Positions 43,136 to 51,530 of a DNA stretch of 64,000 nt are shown here, piece by piece; positions within the stretch are counted from its first letter, which is position 1; each line of letters opens with the position of its first letter. Under the pieces are notes generated by a model. That model had not been told where the DNA came from. It searched no databases and was given only the letters and a program-made list of their open reading frames with translations. The position numbers and the translations under genes are program-made. This DNA is from an uncultured Lachnospiraceae bacterium (GTDB lineage Bacteria > Bacillota > Clostridia > Lachnospirales > Lachnospiraceae). The stretch is taken from positions 1-64,000 of the forward strand of contig CAJUQB010000003.1 of the NCBI GenBank assembly GCA_910588285.1. The letters are read 5' to 3'.

Positions 43136-45148
43136 ATGGCAGTGATTACACAAAAGGACGGCAGGCTGGTCTGGCGTTTTGACAGGGAGACCCTCTGGGT
43201 TGAACCATGGGGAAGGAATGCCCTGCGAGTCCGCGGAACAAAAAACAGCAGGATGGAAGAGGAGCTCTGGGCCCTTCTGCCCCGGCCGGAGGTTTTGGCA
43301 GAGATTCGGATCACAGGCTCCGGGGCAGTGATCCGAAACGGGGATATCACAGCCAGGATCCAGGAGGACGGCAGGCTTGTTTTTGAAAACAGCAGGGGAA
43401 GGGTGCTGCTGGAAGAATACCTGCGGACGGAGGAGGCTCTGGGGGAGGCCCGCAGCCTGCTGAAGATTGAGGCCCGGGAGTTCAAGCCGGGAGCAGGGGA
43501 TGATTGCCAGCTGACCATGCGCTTTGAGTCAGAGCCCGGGGAGCGGCTCTACGGCATGGGGCAGTACCAGCAGGAGGGGGTAGATCTGAAGGGCACCGTT
43601 CTGGAGCTGGCTCAGAGAAATTCACAGGCCAGCGTGCCCTTCCTGCTGTCGGACCAGGGCTATGGTTTTTTGTGGAACAACCCGGCGGTGGGCCAGGTGG
43701 TATTCGGGAAAAACAGGACGGAATGGCAGGCGCGTGCCACAAAGCAGCTGGATTACTGGATTACTGCCGGGGATACTCCAAGAGAGATCCTGGCAAATTA
43801 TATGGAGGCTACCGGGCTGCCCCCCATGATGCCGGAATATGCCCTTGGATTCTGGCAGAGCAAGCTGCGCTATAAGACCCAGGAGGAGCTTCTGGAGGTT
43901 GCCCGGGAATACCACAGAAGGAGAATTCCTCTGTCTGTAATTGTCATTGACTATTTCCATTGGCCCAACCAGGGAACCTGGGATTTTGACCGAAGCTATT
44001 GGCCGGATCCTAAGGCCATGGTAGAGGAGCTAAGGGAGCTTGGGACGGAGCTGATGGTATCTGTCTGGCCTACGGTGGACAGCCGGTGTGAGAATTATCA
44101 GGAGATGCTGGAGCAGGGGCTTCTGGTGTCCGCAAACCGGGGCATGCGTACCCAGATGCAGTTTTTGGGCAATGAGGCCTTTTTTGATGCCACGAATCCC
44201 AGGGCCCGGGAATATGTGTGGAAGCGGGTGAAGGATCACTATTATGATCTGGGGATCCGTACGTTCTGGCTGGATGTGGCAGAGCCGGAATACTCGGTGT
44301 ATGATTTCGACCTGTATCGGTATTCCATTGGAAGCTGTCTGGAGACAGGAAATATCTATCCATTGATGTATGCAAAGGGCTTCTATGAGGGGATGCGTGA
44401 GGCCGGGGAGGAGCAGCCCCTGAACCTGATCCGGTGTGCCTGGGCGGGCAGCCAGCGTTACGGGGCCCTGGTCTGGTCCGGGGATATCCATTCCAGCTTC
44501 CGGTCCCTGCGCAGCCAGGTGGCAGCAGGCTTAAATATGGCCATGGCAGGGATTCCCTGGTGGACGACGGATATCGGCGGCTTCAATGACGGGGCCACGG
44601 CGGATCCCGGATTTCGGGAGCTTCTGATCCGCTGGTTCCAGTACGGGACCTTCTGCCCGGTGATGCGGCTTCACGGATACCGGCTTCCCTATGAGGAGCC
44701 TCTGTCAGAGGAAGTGGGGGGCGGCATGTGCGATTCCGGGGCAGCCAATGAGGTCTGGAGCTTTGGGGAGGAGGCCTATGGGATTCTGACGCGCTATATC
44801 CGGATCCGGGAGAAGCTGCGGCCCTATATCCGGGGGCTGATGCAGGAGGCCCACCAAAAGGGGATTGTGCCCATGCGGCCGCTCTTTTATGATTTCCCGG
44901 AGGATGAGAAGGCCTGGGAGGTGGAGGATGCCTATATGTTTGGCGGGCATCTGCTGGTGGCGCCGGTCCTCTGGGAGGGACAGAAGGAGCGGCGGGTGTA
45001 TCTGCCCAAAGACAGAACCTGGATTGATGCGGAACGAAAGGAGTTTTATGAAGGCGGGCAGTGGATTACGGTGGAGACGCCCATGGAGACGATTCCGGTA
45101 TTTACGGATCTGCCGGATCTGGCGGGATGTTTTTCCGATGATAAATAA
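43136..45148 (+). CDS. Glycoside hydrolase family 31 (alpha-xylosidase / alpha-glucosidase)
   Basis: A 670-residue cytoplasmic enzyme. An N-terminal beta domain is followed by the TIM barrel, with nucleophile D380 in FWLDVAEPEY, the acid/base region RCAWAGSQRYGALVWSGD and IPWWTTDIGGF. The nucleophile motif with WLD and EPE is close to alpha-xylosidases, which act on xyloglucan-type isoprimeverose units, but alpha-glucosidase cannot be excluded. ATG 43136 follows GGAGGAGG. It ends the importer 2 cluster; a terminator follows. Confidence 0.88.
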   Translation: MAVITQKDGRLVWRFDRETLWVEPWGRNALRVRGTKNSRMEEELWALLPRPEVLAEIRITGSGAVIRNGDITARIQEDGRLVFENSRGRVLLEEYLRTEEALGEARSLLKIEAREFKPGAGDDCQLTMRFESEPGERLYGMGQYQQEGVDLKGTVLELAQRNSQASVPFLLSDQGYGFLWNNPAVGQVVFGKNRTEWQARATKQLDYWITAGDTPREILANYMEATGLPPMMPEYALGFWQSKLRYKTQEELLEVAREYHRRRIPLSVIVIDYFHWPNQGTWDFDRSYWPDPKAMVEELRELGTELMVSVWPTVDSRCENYQEMLEQGLLVSANRGMRTQMQFLGNEAFFDATNPRAREYVWKRVKDHYYDLGIRTFWLDVAEPEYSVYDFDLYRYSIGSCLETGNIYPLMYAKGFYEGMREAGEEQPLNLIRCAWAGSQRYGALVWSGDIHSSFRSLRSQVAAGLNMAMAGIPWWTTDIGGFNDGATADPGFRELLIRWFQYGTFCPVMRLHGYRLPYEEPLSEEVGGGMCDSGAANEVWSFGEEAYGILTRYIRIREKLRPYIRGLMQEAHQKGIVPMRPLFYDFPEDEKAWEVEDAYMFGGHLLVAPVLWEGQKERRVYLPKDRTWIDAERKEFYEGGQWITVETPMETIPVFTDLPDLAGCFSDDK

Positions 45149-45167
45149 CAGATGAAAAAGCCTGGAG

Positions 45168-45220
45168 AGCTCTGTTGGCAGTCCGGATGTTTGGGGACTG
45201 CCGGCAGAGCTTGGTTTTTG
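45168..45220. terminator. Terminator between convergent genes
   Basis: AGCTCTG and GGCAGTCC pair with GGACTGCC and CAGAGCT, with mismatched dinucleotides between the arms, followed by GGTTTTTG. It separates GH31 from the leftward ATPase gene. Confidence 0.7.
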
Positions 45221-45222
45221 AT

Positions 45223-46812
45223 TTAAAGCTTCTCAATCACACAGGTATGCTTTCTTTTTCCGGCCTGAGGGTTTTTATTATAGTTTACACCTACCAGTAA
45301 AATATCGCCGTCATATCCTTTGAGCGCCTCAGGATACCGCCGGTCCTTCAGTTGCTCAATCGCGCCCTTGGCAGACTTATTCCATTTTAATTCAATTACC
45401 AGTGCAGGAACAGGCGATGTCTTTTTTGGCAGATATACAATGTCTGCGTAACCATCCCCAGCCGGCAGTTCCTCAAATTTGAGATAGTGGTCCTTGTAAC
45501 AGAAATAAGCCAGTTTAATTACGCTGCGCAGAGCTTGCTCGTCATTGTAGAAAAGAATCGCTGTTTCCTCTGCGTGGATCTTTTCCATCTGGGCTGCCAC
45601 AGCATCTGCATTTCCGTGAAGCGTATCGTAAATGAGCTGGTCGCTCTCACGAACCCGCCGGATCGTCTCATCCCGTTTGACCCCGCGAATTGCTTTGGCA
45701 AATTCCAGCCGTATCTCTTCATTGGGAATATGCACCGTGCCTGTCTCCTCCTGATAGGAAAGATAGCCAAGATGGATCAGCAGGGTCAGCACATCATCCC
45801 GGTTCCGGAAGGTAACCAGGTCGTTGGCGAACCCATTGGTATCCACAGCCACATCTATGCCCCCCAGCAGCTCCACCATTGTTTTTGACAGTCCATCAAA
45901 GTCCAGGCTGATATAAGTCATCAGGCTTTTTGCAGTGGAGGTTTCTGTCCAGTAGGAGCGGAAATTATGATAGCGGAGGGCTTCCATAACAGAGCTGGGA
46001 TTGTATATGGATGTCTCTTTTTCCAATGTGTAGCCATCGTACCATTGTCTCATTTTGACAAAATCACTGTGATGTTCCGCACAGAGCTGTTTTACTTCGG
46101 TTTCTGTAAATCCCACATACTTTGAAAACCTCCAGGGATTTATCATGGAGAACTCTTTAAAGTCCGAAATAGCAGACTGCGAACCATCCTTTTTGATGGG
46201 AAGAATCCCGGTCATATATGCTGCAGCAAATATTTTGTCGGTAGTACCGCTGTTTTTAAAAAGGGAACGCAGGAACTCCAGATATTCTTTTTGCACAGCA
46301 GGATGGCCAATGGCTTCACGAATCGGCGCATCCCATTCATCAATAATCATGATAAATCGATTCCCGGTCAATTCAGCAGCATTGGCCAGGGTGCCGAAAA
46401 ATGCTTCCTGAATGTCCAGACCGGGATATGCCGCTGCCAGCTCCCTTGTTACATTTCGTATGATGAAGGGGACAATATTGTCTATATCCGCTGCTCCGAT
46501 AATACCGGTCATATCCAAATAGATGACATCATATTTGTTTAGATGCTGCAGGTAGGTATTGTTTATTTTCTGATCTGCAGCAATTTCAAGGTCATCAAAT
46601 AATGGGGACGAGTCACAGGTCTTGTCATAGTATGCGCAAAGCATCTGTGCCGCAAAAGACTTTCCAAACCTGCGCGGCCTGCTGACGCAAGTGAGCTTCT
46701 GCTTAGTTCCGATGGAATCATTGATCAATTGGATCAGGCCGGATTTGTCTATATATTGACTGTTTCTTACCTCTTGAAATCCACTGTTGCCGGGATTTAA
46801 ATATGTTCCCAT
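45223..46812 (-). CDS. Predicted AAA-ATPase with C-terminal PD-(D/E)XK nuclease-like domain
   Basis: A 529-residue protein of the 'predicted AAA-ATPase / DUF1703' group. SRPRRFGKSFAAQML near residue 50 is a Walker A-like loop of this family, IMIIDEWDAPI near 160 the Walker B. The C-terminal 110 residues contain PALVIELKWNKSAKGAIEQL, with the E-x-K of a PD-(D/E)XK nuclease, preceded by GYADIVYLP with its aspartate. The start at 46812 has GGGAGGG upstream. Function is unknown; such genes are patchy in Clostridia and Bacteroidetes. It is a lone gene, with lower GC than its neighbours, suggesting transfer. Confidence 0.8.
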   Translation of the reverse strand: MGTYLNPGNSGFQEVRNSQYIDKSGLIQLINDSIGTKQKLTCVSRPRRFGKSFAAQMLCAYYDKTCDSSPLFDDLEIAADQKINNTYLQHLNKYDVIYLDMTGIIGAADIDNIVPFIIRNVTRELAAAYPGLDIQEAFFGTLANAAELTGNRFIMIIDEWDAPIREAIGHPAVQKEYLEFLRSLFKNSGTTDKIFAAAYMTGILPIKKDGSQSAISDFKEFSMINPWRFSKYVGFTETEVKQLCAEHHSDFVKMRQWYDGYTLEKETSIYNPSSVMEALRYHNFRSYWTETSTAKSLMTYISLDFDGLSKTMVELLGGIDVAVDTNGFANDLVTFRNRDDVLTLLIHLGYLSYQEETGTVHIPNEEIRLEFAKAIRGVKRDETIRRVRESDQLIYDTLHGNADAVAAQMEKIHAEETAILFYNDEQALRSVIKLAYFCYKDHYLKFEELPAGDGYADIVYLPKKTSPVPALVIELKWNKSAKGAIEQLKDRRYPEALKGYDGDILLVGVNYNKNPQAGKRKHTCVIEKL

Positions 46813-46939
46813 AAGCAGCATCCCTCCCTTGCGTTTACCAGATACCATAAAGCTGGCAATCTATATATCACATTATAATCTTCCGGGCCCTGTTCCGCAA
46901 CATATTCTTCATGGGAATTATTTTCTCAGGTTCCCTATT

Positions 46940-47085
46940 GTTACTTTTCACGGGTCAGGAATGCGCACCAGCTGCGCATTCCGTGAGAACATGATTCAGG
47001 AGTGAGGGGCGATTTTTGCGTAGCAAAACTTTAAATATCGCCCCGAATCGTTGCTATGAGCGGCCCCTCGGGCCGTGAATGTAAC
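46940..47085. repeat. 146-bp palindromic repeat element
   Basis: The ends form an imperfect inverted repeat (GTTACTTTTCACGG and CCGTGAATGTAAC). Inside are a GAATGCGCA/TGCGCATTC hairpin (46959-46982), a nested pair GGGGCGAT...ATCGCCCC (47006-47044) enclosing TTTTGC-GTA-GCAAAA, and CGGCCC-ctc-GGGCCG (47061-47075). No reading frame is convincing. This looks like a non-autonomous mobile or dispersed structured element. The rest of the 46813-47126 gap holds nothing recognisable. Confidence 0.7.
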
Positions 47086-47126
47086 TCCCAATTTGCCGGG
47101 CAGGACATGAAAAGCTGTTAAATTTC

Positions 47127-47155
47127 TTGCACAATGGGGCATAATACTATACAAT
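47127..47155 (+). promoter_or_regulatory. Promoter of the NYN/LOTUS gene
   Basis: TTGCAC and TACAAT are separated by 17 bases, about 80 bases before the start codon. Confidence 0.6.
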
Positions 47156-47233
47156 GAATCTCAACGAATAGAAAATATGGACGTCAGAGAAAGAAAAGCC
47201 ACGGTTTGATCTAAGGATCAGGAAAGGGAGTAT

Positions 47234-48181
47234 ATGATGGAGCAGACAGAACGGAAATTTGCAGTATTGATCGACGCAGATAATGTGTCGCCAAAATATA
47301 TCAAATATATTTTGGATGAAGTATCGGATATGGGGGTGGCCACCTACAAGCGGATCTATGGGGACTGGACGGACCACACCAAGCGGGGCTGGAAGGAGAC
47401 CATCCTGGAGTGGTCTGTGAACCCGATCCAGCAGTACAGCTATACCTTTGGGAAGAATGCCACGGATTCGGCCATGATCATTGACGCTATGGATATCCTG
47501 TATTCCGGCAAGGTCCAGGGATTCTGCCTGGTGTCCAGCGATTCGGATTTTACCAAGCTGGCCCAGCGGCTGCGGGAAGCGGGAATGTTCGTGGTGGGGA
47601 TGGGAGAGCGCAAGACGCCGAAGCCCTTTGTCAAGGCCTGCGATACCTTCAAGATCCTGGAGATCATTGCCCAGGGGAAGGAGACTGTGGGCAGCAGTGT
47701 CAAGGAGGAGATTAATGAAAGCGTCAAGGAGGAGATCACCGGCCTGGAGGAGATCCAGGATGCGGTGGAGAAGGTGGTGACAGAGAACAACAACAAGGGC
47801 AAGCCTACCCAGATCGCAGAGGTGGGCAGCATGCTTGGCAAGAAGTTCTCGGATTTTGACGTGCGTAATTACGGATGCACCAAGCTGTCCACCTTTTTGG
47901 AGGGATTAGATAAATTCGAGCTGGAGAAAAAGGGCACAACTTATTTTGTGCGGGATAAGCAGACCACGGTTCCGCGGAAGGAGATCGAGAAGCAGGTGAC
48001 GGCTCTGATCGGGGCCAGCGGCGGCCAGGTGGACAATCTCAGCGTGATCTACGAGGAGCTGAAAAAACGGTATCCCGGCTTCAATGTGAATCAGTATGGG
48101 TACAGCCGCCTGTCCAGCTTTATCCGAAGCTTTTCCAGGTTTGAGATCAGGGATAATGTGGTGCGGATGCTGGGAAAATAA
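47234..48181 (+). CDS. NYN-domain ribonuclease-like protein with OST-HTH/LOTUS domains
   Basis: A 315-residue protein. Residues 1-150 form an NYN (PIN-like) nuclease fold: VLIDADNVS with the first acidic residues, NATDSAMIIDAMD and LVSSDSDFTKLAQRLRE with the remaining acids. Residues about 165-245 and 245-315 are two OST-HTH/LOTUS RNA-binding modules, each ending in a YG-x-S/T-KLSTFL or YGYSRLSSFI pattern. Proteins of this plan are thought to act on RNA. ATG 47237 is an equally likely start. It precedes the RNase H gene by 49 bases, so an RNA-processing pair is possible. Confidence 0.85.
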   Translation: MMEQTERKFAVLIDADNVSPKYIKYILDEVSDMGVATYKRIYGDWTDHTKRGWKETILEWSVNPIQQYSYTFGKNATDSAMIIDAMDILYSGKVQGFCLVSSDSDFTKLAQRLREAGMFVVGMGERKTPKPFVKACDTFKILEIIAQGKETVGSSVKEEINESVKEEITGLEEIQDAVEKVVTENNNKGKPTQIAEVGSMLGKKFSDFDVRNYGCTKLSTFLEGLDKFELEKKGTTYFVRDKQTTVPRKEIEKQVTALIGASGGQVDNLSVIYEELKKRYPGFNVNQYGYSRLSSFIRSFSRFEIRDNVVRMLGK

Positions 48182-48230
48182 CAGAGAGGACATCTCTGCA
48201 GGATCAAAAGCAGACAGTAAGGAGGAAGCG

Positions 48231-48923
48231 ATGGCAAAGAAATATTATGCAGTGCGTCAGGGGGAGACCCCCGGGATTTACCTGAGCTGGGGGGACTGTC
48301 AGAAGAATATCAAGGGCTATTCCGGGGCGGAATATAAAGGCTTTGATGATATCAAGGAGGCGGAAGCATTTCTGCTGGGCGGAGCGGGGGCATTGGCCCG
48401 GACCGGCAGGGACGGGAAGGAGCCGGCGGAAGGGGAGCCGCGGGATGCGGTTTATGTGGATGCGGCGGAAGCCCATTTTCAGGAAGGGGCCGCCAATGGG
48501 GCAGTGGCCTATGTAGATGGCAGCTACAATGTAAAAACCAAGGAATATTCCTGCGGAGTGGTGCTGTTTTACCGGGGAGTCACCCAGTATTTTTCCAGAA
48601 AGTTCTCGGATCCGGAGCGGGCTTCCATGCGCAATGTGGCCGGGGAGATCGAGGGCAGCATGTGCGCCATGAATTACTGCCTGGAGCAACGGATTGACAG
48701 CCTTATGATTTATTATGATTATGAGGGGATTGAGAAATGGTGTACCGGAGCCTGGAAGGCCAACAAGGAGGGCACCATTGCCTACCGGGACTTTTACCGG
48801 AGGGCCAGCCAGCAGGTGAAGATTCGCTTTGTGAAGGTGAAGGGCCATTCCGGAGACAAATACAATGACCTGGCAGACCGGCTGGCCAAGCAGGCGGTGG
48901 GGCTATTGCCGGAGCGGGGATAA
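48231..48923 (+). CDS. rnhA: Ribonuclease H type 1 with N-terminal viroplasmin-like domain
   Basis: A 230-residue enzyme degrading RNA in RNA-DNA hybrids. Residues 1-50 form the hybrid-binding domain (YYAVRQGETPGIYLSWGDCQ, GAEYKGFDD). The nuclease core has acidic residues in YVDGSYN, NVAGEIEGSM, YDYEGIEKW and YNDLADRLA, giving the D-E-D-D set. ATG 48231 follows AAGGAGG. It is followed by a terminator. Confidence 0.92.
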   Translation: MAKKYYAVRQGETPGIYLSWGDCQKNIKGYSGAEYKGFDDIKEAEAFLLGGAGALARTGRDGKEPAEGEPRDAVYVDAAEAHFQEGAANGAVAYVDGSYNVKTKEYSCGVVLFYRGVTQYFSRKFSDPERASMRNVAGEIEGSMCAMNYCLEQRIDSLMIYYDYEGIEKWCTGAWKANKEGTIAYRDFYRRASQQVKIRFVKVKGHSGDKYNDLADRLAKQAVGLLPERG

Positions 48924-48951
48924 GAATAACAGAATAAATCTGCAATAAAAG

Positions 48952-48999
48952 AACAACGCTGGAGGATTTTCACAACCAAAAATCCGGCGTTGTTTTTTG
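48952..48999 (+). terminator. Terminator after RNase H
   Basis: AACAACGC pairs with GCGTTGTT, with an inner ATTTT/AAAAT pair, followed by TTTTTG. Confidence 0.75.
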
Positions 49000-49014
49000 T
49001 ATGCTTTAATTTCT

Positions 49015-49052
49015 ATATGTTTTTAATATATGTTTTTAATATATGTTTTTAT
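49015..49052. repeat. 13-bp tandem repeat
   Basis: Just under three copies of ATATGTTTTTAAT lie at the 3' end of the XRE gene. They are AT-rich and non-coding except for the last bases of the stop region. Confidence 0.8.
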
Positions 49053-49294
49053 TTATCAGTTGTCACATATTCGATGATATCTCCGGGCTTGCAATCCAAA
49101 ACATAGCAAATGCGCGCAAGGATGTCTGCATCAATTTTTTCCACATGTCCATGATACCATTTGTCGATTACCTCAAACCGTGTATCAATGGCCCGGGCCA
49201 ATGCATTCCGGGTTATTTTTTTCTGGTCCATATAGGGTTTCAACATGATCTCAATATGACCGTATTCTTTTCGTATGAATAAATCTTTTTTCAT
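49049..49294 (-). CDS. XRE/Cro-CI family transcriptional regulator
   Basis: An 81-residue protein consisting of one helix-turn-helix domain: MDQKKITRNALARAIDTRFE with the recognition helix around VIDKWYHG, and ILARICYVLDCKPGDII as the last helices. It is divergent from the surface-protein gene, and the intergenic region carries a perfect 12-bp-arm palindrome over the rightward promoter. Repression of the surface protein and autoregulation are likely. The gene is short and AT-rich compared with its neighbours. Confidence 0.85.
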   Translation of the reverse strand: MKKDLFIRKEYGHIEIMLKPYMDQKKITRNALARAIDTRFEVIDKWYHGHVEKIDADILARICYVLDCKPGDIIEYVTTDK

Positions 49295-49333
49295 AAATTC
49301 ACCTCAAATATATACTATCTAAAAAAAAATCAC

Positions 49334-49378
49334 TTGACGAATCACATATAAATAGTTACTATGTAGATAGTAACTATT
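49334..49378 (+). promoter_or_regulatory. Promoter and palindromic operator of the surface-protein gene
   Basis: TTGACG at 49334-49339 and TACTAT at 49357-49362 are 17 bases apart. AATAGTTACTAT (49351-49362), 4 bases, and its exact reverse complement (49367-49378) make a palindrome that overlaps the -10 box. The adjacent XRE protein is the obvious ligand. The leader to the gene at 49535 is about 165 bases and contains no other clear element. Confidence 0.75.
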
Positions 49379-49534
49379 TCGAATGAGAGGTGATAGATGA
49401 TATTAATATAAACAGATTTATAAAAAATTATGATTTGCTTAAAAATTACTTTGTCAGCTCGCAAGTTATATAGGCAAATATCCGTCTGTTCGACGGAATT
49501 CCAAGGAAAGAAGACAAAATGGAGGATTTGAAGT

Positions 49535-50335
49535 ATGAAGAAAAAATTTTCAGTAGTATTAGCTACAATGGTACTTATGCTGGCGCTGGAAACCAGCGCT
49601 ATGGCGGCGGACAGCCCGTCAATTTCCGGTCCCAATACACCGAGTGAAGATACGAATAACCCGATCAGTGGTCCGACGCAGAGCAAGGCGGAAGGTGTGA
49701 CAGCAGTGGGCAAAGACGGTCAGGAGTACAAGGTAGAGATCGTGGAAACCGGTGCGACCGCAGTATTGGGCACACTTAGCGGAAAGGAAAAAGAGACCTT
49801 TCAGGAGGTAGTCAATAATCCGGTGGAATTCGTACAGAAAGAAACAGGAAAGAAGGTTGAGGTTGACTGGTATGGCGCAGCGAATATCTCCCTTCCGGAC
49901 AAAATGCCGGAGGGCGGACTTGACATTACGATCAAGGATTCCAAGATTAAGGCAGGCGATAGGATGATCCTGCTGCACGTTAAGGAAGACGGAAGTGTAG
50001 AGGAGATTTCGGTGCAGGTTAAGGATGGCGCGATCACAGGACATTTCACATCCTTATCTCCGGTGGTATATTATGCAGTGGCTTCTGCAGATGTAAATGA
50101 TGACCAGACCGATACAAATAAACCGAGTACTGATACGAATAAGCCAGTTACTGATACGAATAAGCCAAGTACAGAGAAGCCGGCAACTGGTGGCGCCCAG
50201 GGTGCAGGAAGCGGAGTACAGACGGCAAATTCTCCCAAGACTGGAGAACAAAGCACGGCAGCGCCCCTTTATCTGGCAGGTATAATCGCTGCTTGCGGAG
50301 CAATATACCTGTGCCGCAGAAAGCTCCACATCTAA
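49535..50335 (+). CDS. Cell-wall-anchored surface protein with SPKTG sorting signal
   Basis: A 266-residue exported protein. Residues 1-24 are a Sec signal (VVLATMVLMLALETSAMAA). Residues about 40-190 are a beta-rich domain of unknown family. Residues about 190-225 are Thr/Asn/Pro repeats of the unit TDTNKPS. The C-terminus has SPKTGEQ, a hydrophobic span and RRKLHI, a sortase sorting signal; (S/P)PxTG is the form known for the clostridial class B sortase of C. difficile. No sortase is encoded here. Expression appears controlled by the divergent XRE protein. Function is unknown. Confidence 0.8.
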   Translation: MKKKFSVVLATMVLMLALETSAMAADSPSISGPNTPSEDTNNPISGPTQSKAEGVTAVGKDGQEYKVEIVETGATAVLGTLSGKEKETFQEVVNNPVEFVQKETGKKVEVDWYGAANISLPDKMPEGGLDITIKDSKIKAGDRMILLHVKEDGSVEEISVQVKDGAITGHFTSLSPVVYYAVASADVNDDQTDTNKPSTDTNKPVTDTNKPSTEKPATGGAQGAGSGVQTANSPKTGEQSTAAPLYLAGIIAACGAIYLCRRKLHI

Positions 50336-50401
50336 TACGGCAGGATACAAAAAAGAAATACCCTTTATTACACCGCCTATATAATGAGTTTGAAACACAG
50401 G

Positions 50402-50435
50402 AACCGGTGCAGACAATTCAGCGTCTGCACCGGTT
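50402..50435 (+). terminator. Hairpin terminator after the surface-protein gene
   Basis: A perfect 13-bp stem (AACCGGTGCAGAC with its complement) and an 8-base loop, followed by a short pyrimidine tract. Confidence 0.65.
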
Positions 50436-50462
50436 TCTGTTCCTGGGAATCTACATTTTTAC

Positions 50463-50491
50463 TTGAAATTCTCTTCCAATCGTGGTACATT
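50463..50491 (+). promoter_or_regulatory. Promoter of the pantothenate operon
   Basis: TTGAAA and TACATT are separated by 17 bases, 120 bases before the first gene. No riboswitch-like fold was seen in the leader. Confidence 0.6.
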
Positions 50492-50611
50492 TTTTAGTGA
50501 GCGGTATTCGTAGGAAACTGCATCGTATGATAGGTGTTGTCACAGATGGCTATTTTGGAGCAAACATTCATAGTCTTTGAAGCATTGATTGGAAAATAGC
50601 GGGGTGATAAC

Positions 50612-51466
50612 ATGAATATAAGCTTTATCGGCGCCGGCAAGGCAGGGTGCAGCCTGGGAAAATACTTCGCAGAGAAGGGTTCTGGCTGCGGCCTTACCGT
50701 GAGCGGCTATTATAGTTTGGAGGAAGCAGACGCCAGATGGGCGGCTACCTTTACCGGCTCCCACTGCTTTGCAGCTATGGGGGAGGCGGTGGACAAAAGT
50801 GATGCCATCATTGTATCGACTCCGGACGGAGCGATAACCAAGGTGTGGGAATCACTGCGGCAAGAACATGTGAGCGGCAAAATGATCTGTCATTTAAGTG
50901 GCTCCTTATCATCCGATGTATTTTCCGGGGCGGAGGATCTGGGTGCATACCCTGTCTCCATTCATCCGATGTTTGCGTTCAGCAATCGAGAATCCGTGTA
51001 TCAACAATTGCAGCAGGCCAGCTTTACCCTGGAGGGACATCCCCGGGCGGTTTTGGCGTGGCAGGAGGTCTTTGAGGCTCTTGGCAATGGGGCGGCTCCC
51101 ATTGACAGGGATGTGAAGGCCAAATATCACGGGGCGGCCAGCCTGTTGTCCAACCATGTGCTGGCGGTTCTGGCCACAGGCTATGAGCTGCTGGAGGAAT
51201 GCGGGTTTTCCAGTAAGGAGGCCCGGTCCTTCAGCCAGTTCCTGGTGAAAAACAATGTGGAGCATGCCATCAAAGAGGGGTGCGTAAAGGCCCTTACCGG
51301 CCCCGTTGAGCGGGGAGACATCGGTACAGTGGAAAAGCACCTGTCGGTGATGGGGGAAGCACAGCAGGAGCTGTACCGGGCCTGCGGCAGGAAGCTTGCA
51401 GCTCTGGCCCGCCAGAAGCATCCCGGGCAGGATTACGGCCCCATGGAGGATTTGCTGAACCAATAG
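50612..51466 (+). CDS. Rossmann-fold / DUF2520 protein, candidate ketopantoate reductase
   Basis: A 284-residue protein with an N-terminal NAD(P)-binding fold (FIGAGKAGCSLGKYF, then IIVSTPDGAI) and a C-terminal helical DUF2520 domain (KYHGAASLLSNHVLAVL, ALTGPVERGD). It heads an operon with panB, panC and panD, in which panE is otherwise missing. Non-orthologous ketopantoate reductases (PanG type) of this general plan are known next to pan genes, so it probably makes pantoate from ketopantoate with NADPH. The role is inferred from fold and context. Confidence 0.75.
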   Translation: MNISFIGAGKAGCSLGKYFAEKGSGCGLTVSGYYSLEEADARWAATFTGSHCFAAMGEAVDKSDAIIVSTPDGAITKVWESLRQEHVSGKMICHLSGSLSSDVFSGAEDLGAYPVSIHPMFAFSNRESVYQQLQQASFTLEGHPRAVLAWQEVFEALGNGAAPIDRDVKAKYHGAASLLSNHVLAVLATGYELLEECGFSSKEARSFSQFLVKNNVEHAIKEGCVKALTGPVERGDIGTVEKHLSVMGEAQQELYRACGRKLAALARQKHPGQDYGPMEDLLNQ

Positions 51467-51530
51467 GAGGAAACAGGTATGCGCAACATAATTTCACGGC
51501 GACCATTCTGGCGTCAAGAAGGAGGATATA

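Noticed and set aside
49342..49713. A 123-codon frame antisense to the surface-protein gene
   Set aside because: It overlaps the operator and signal peptide region and has no support.
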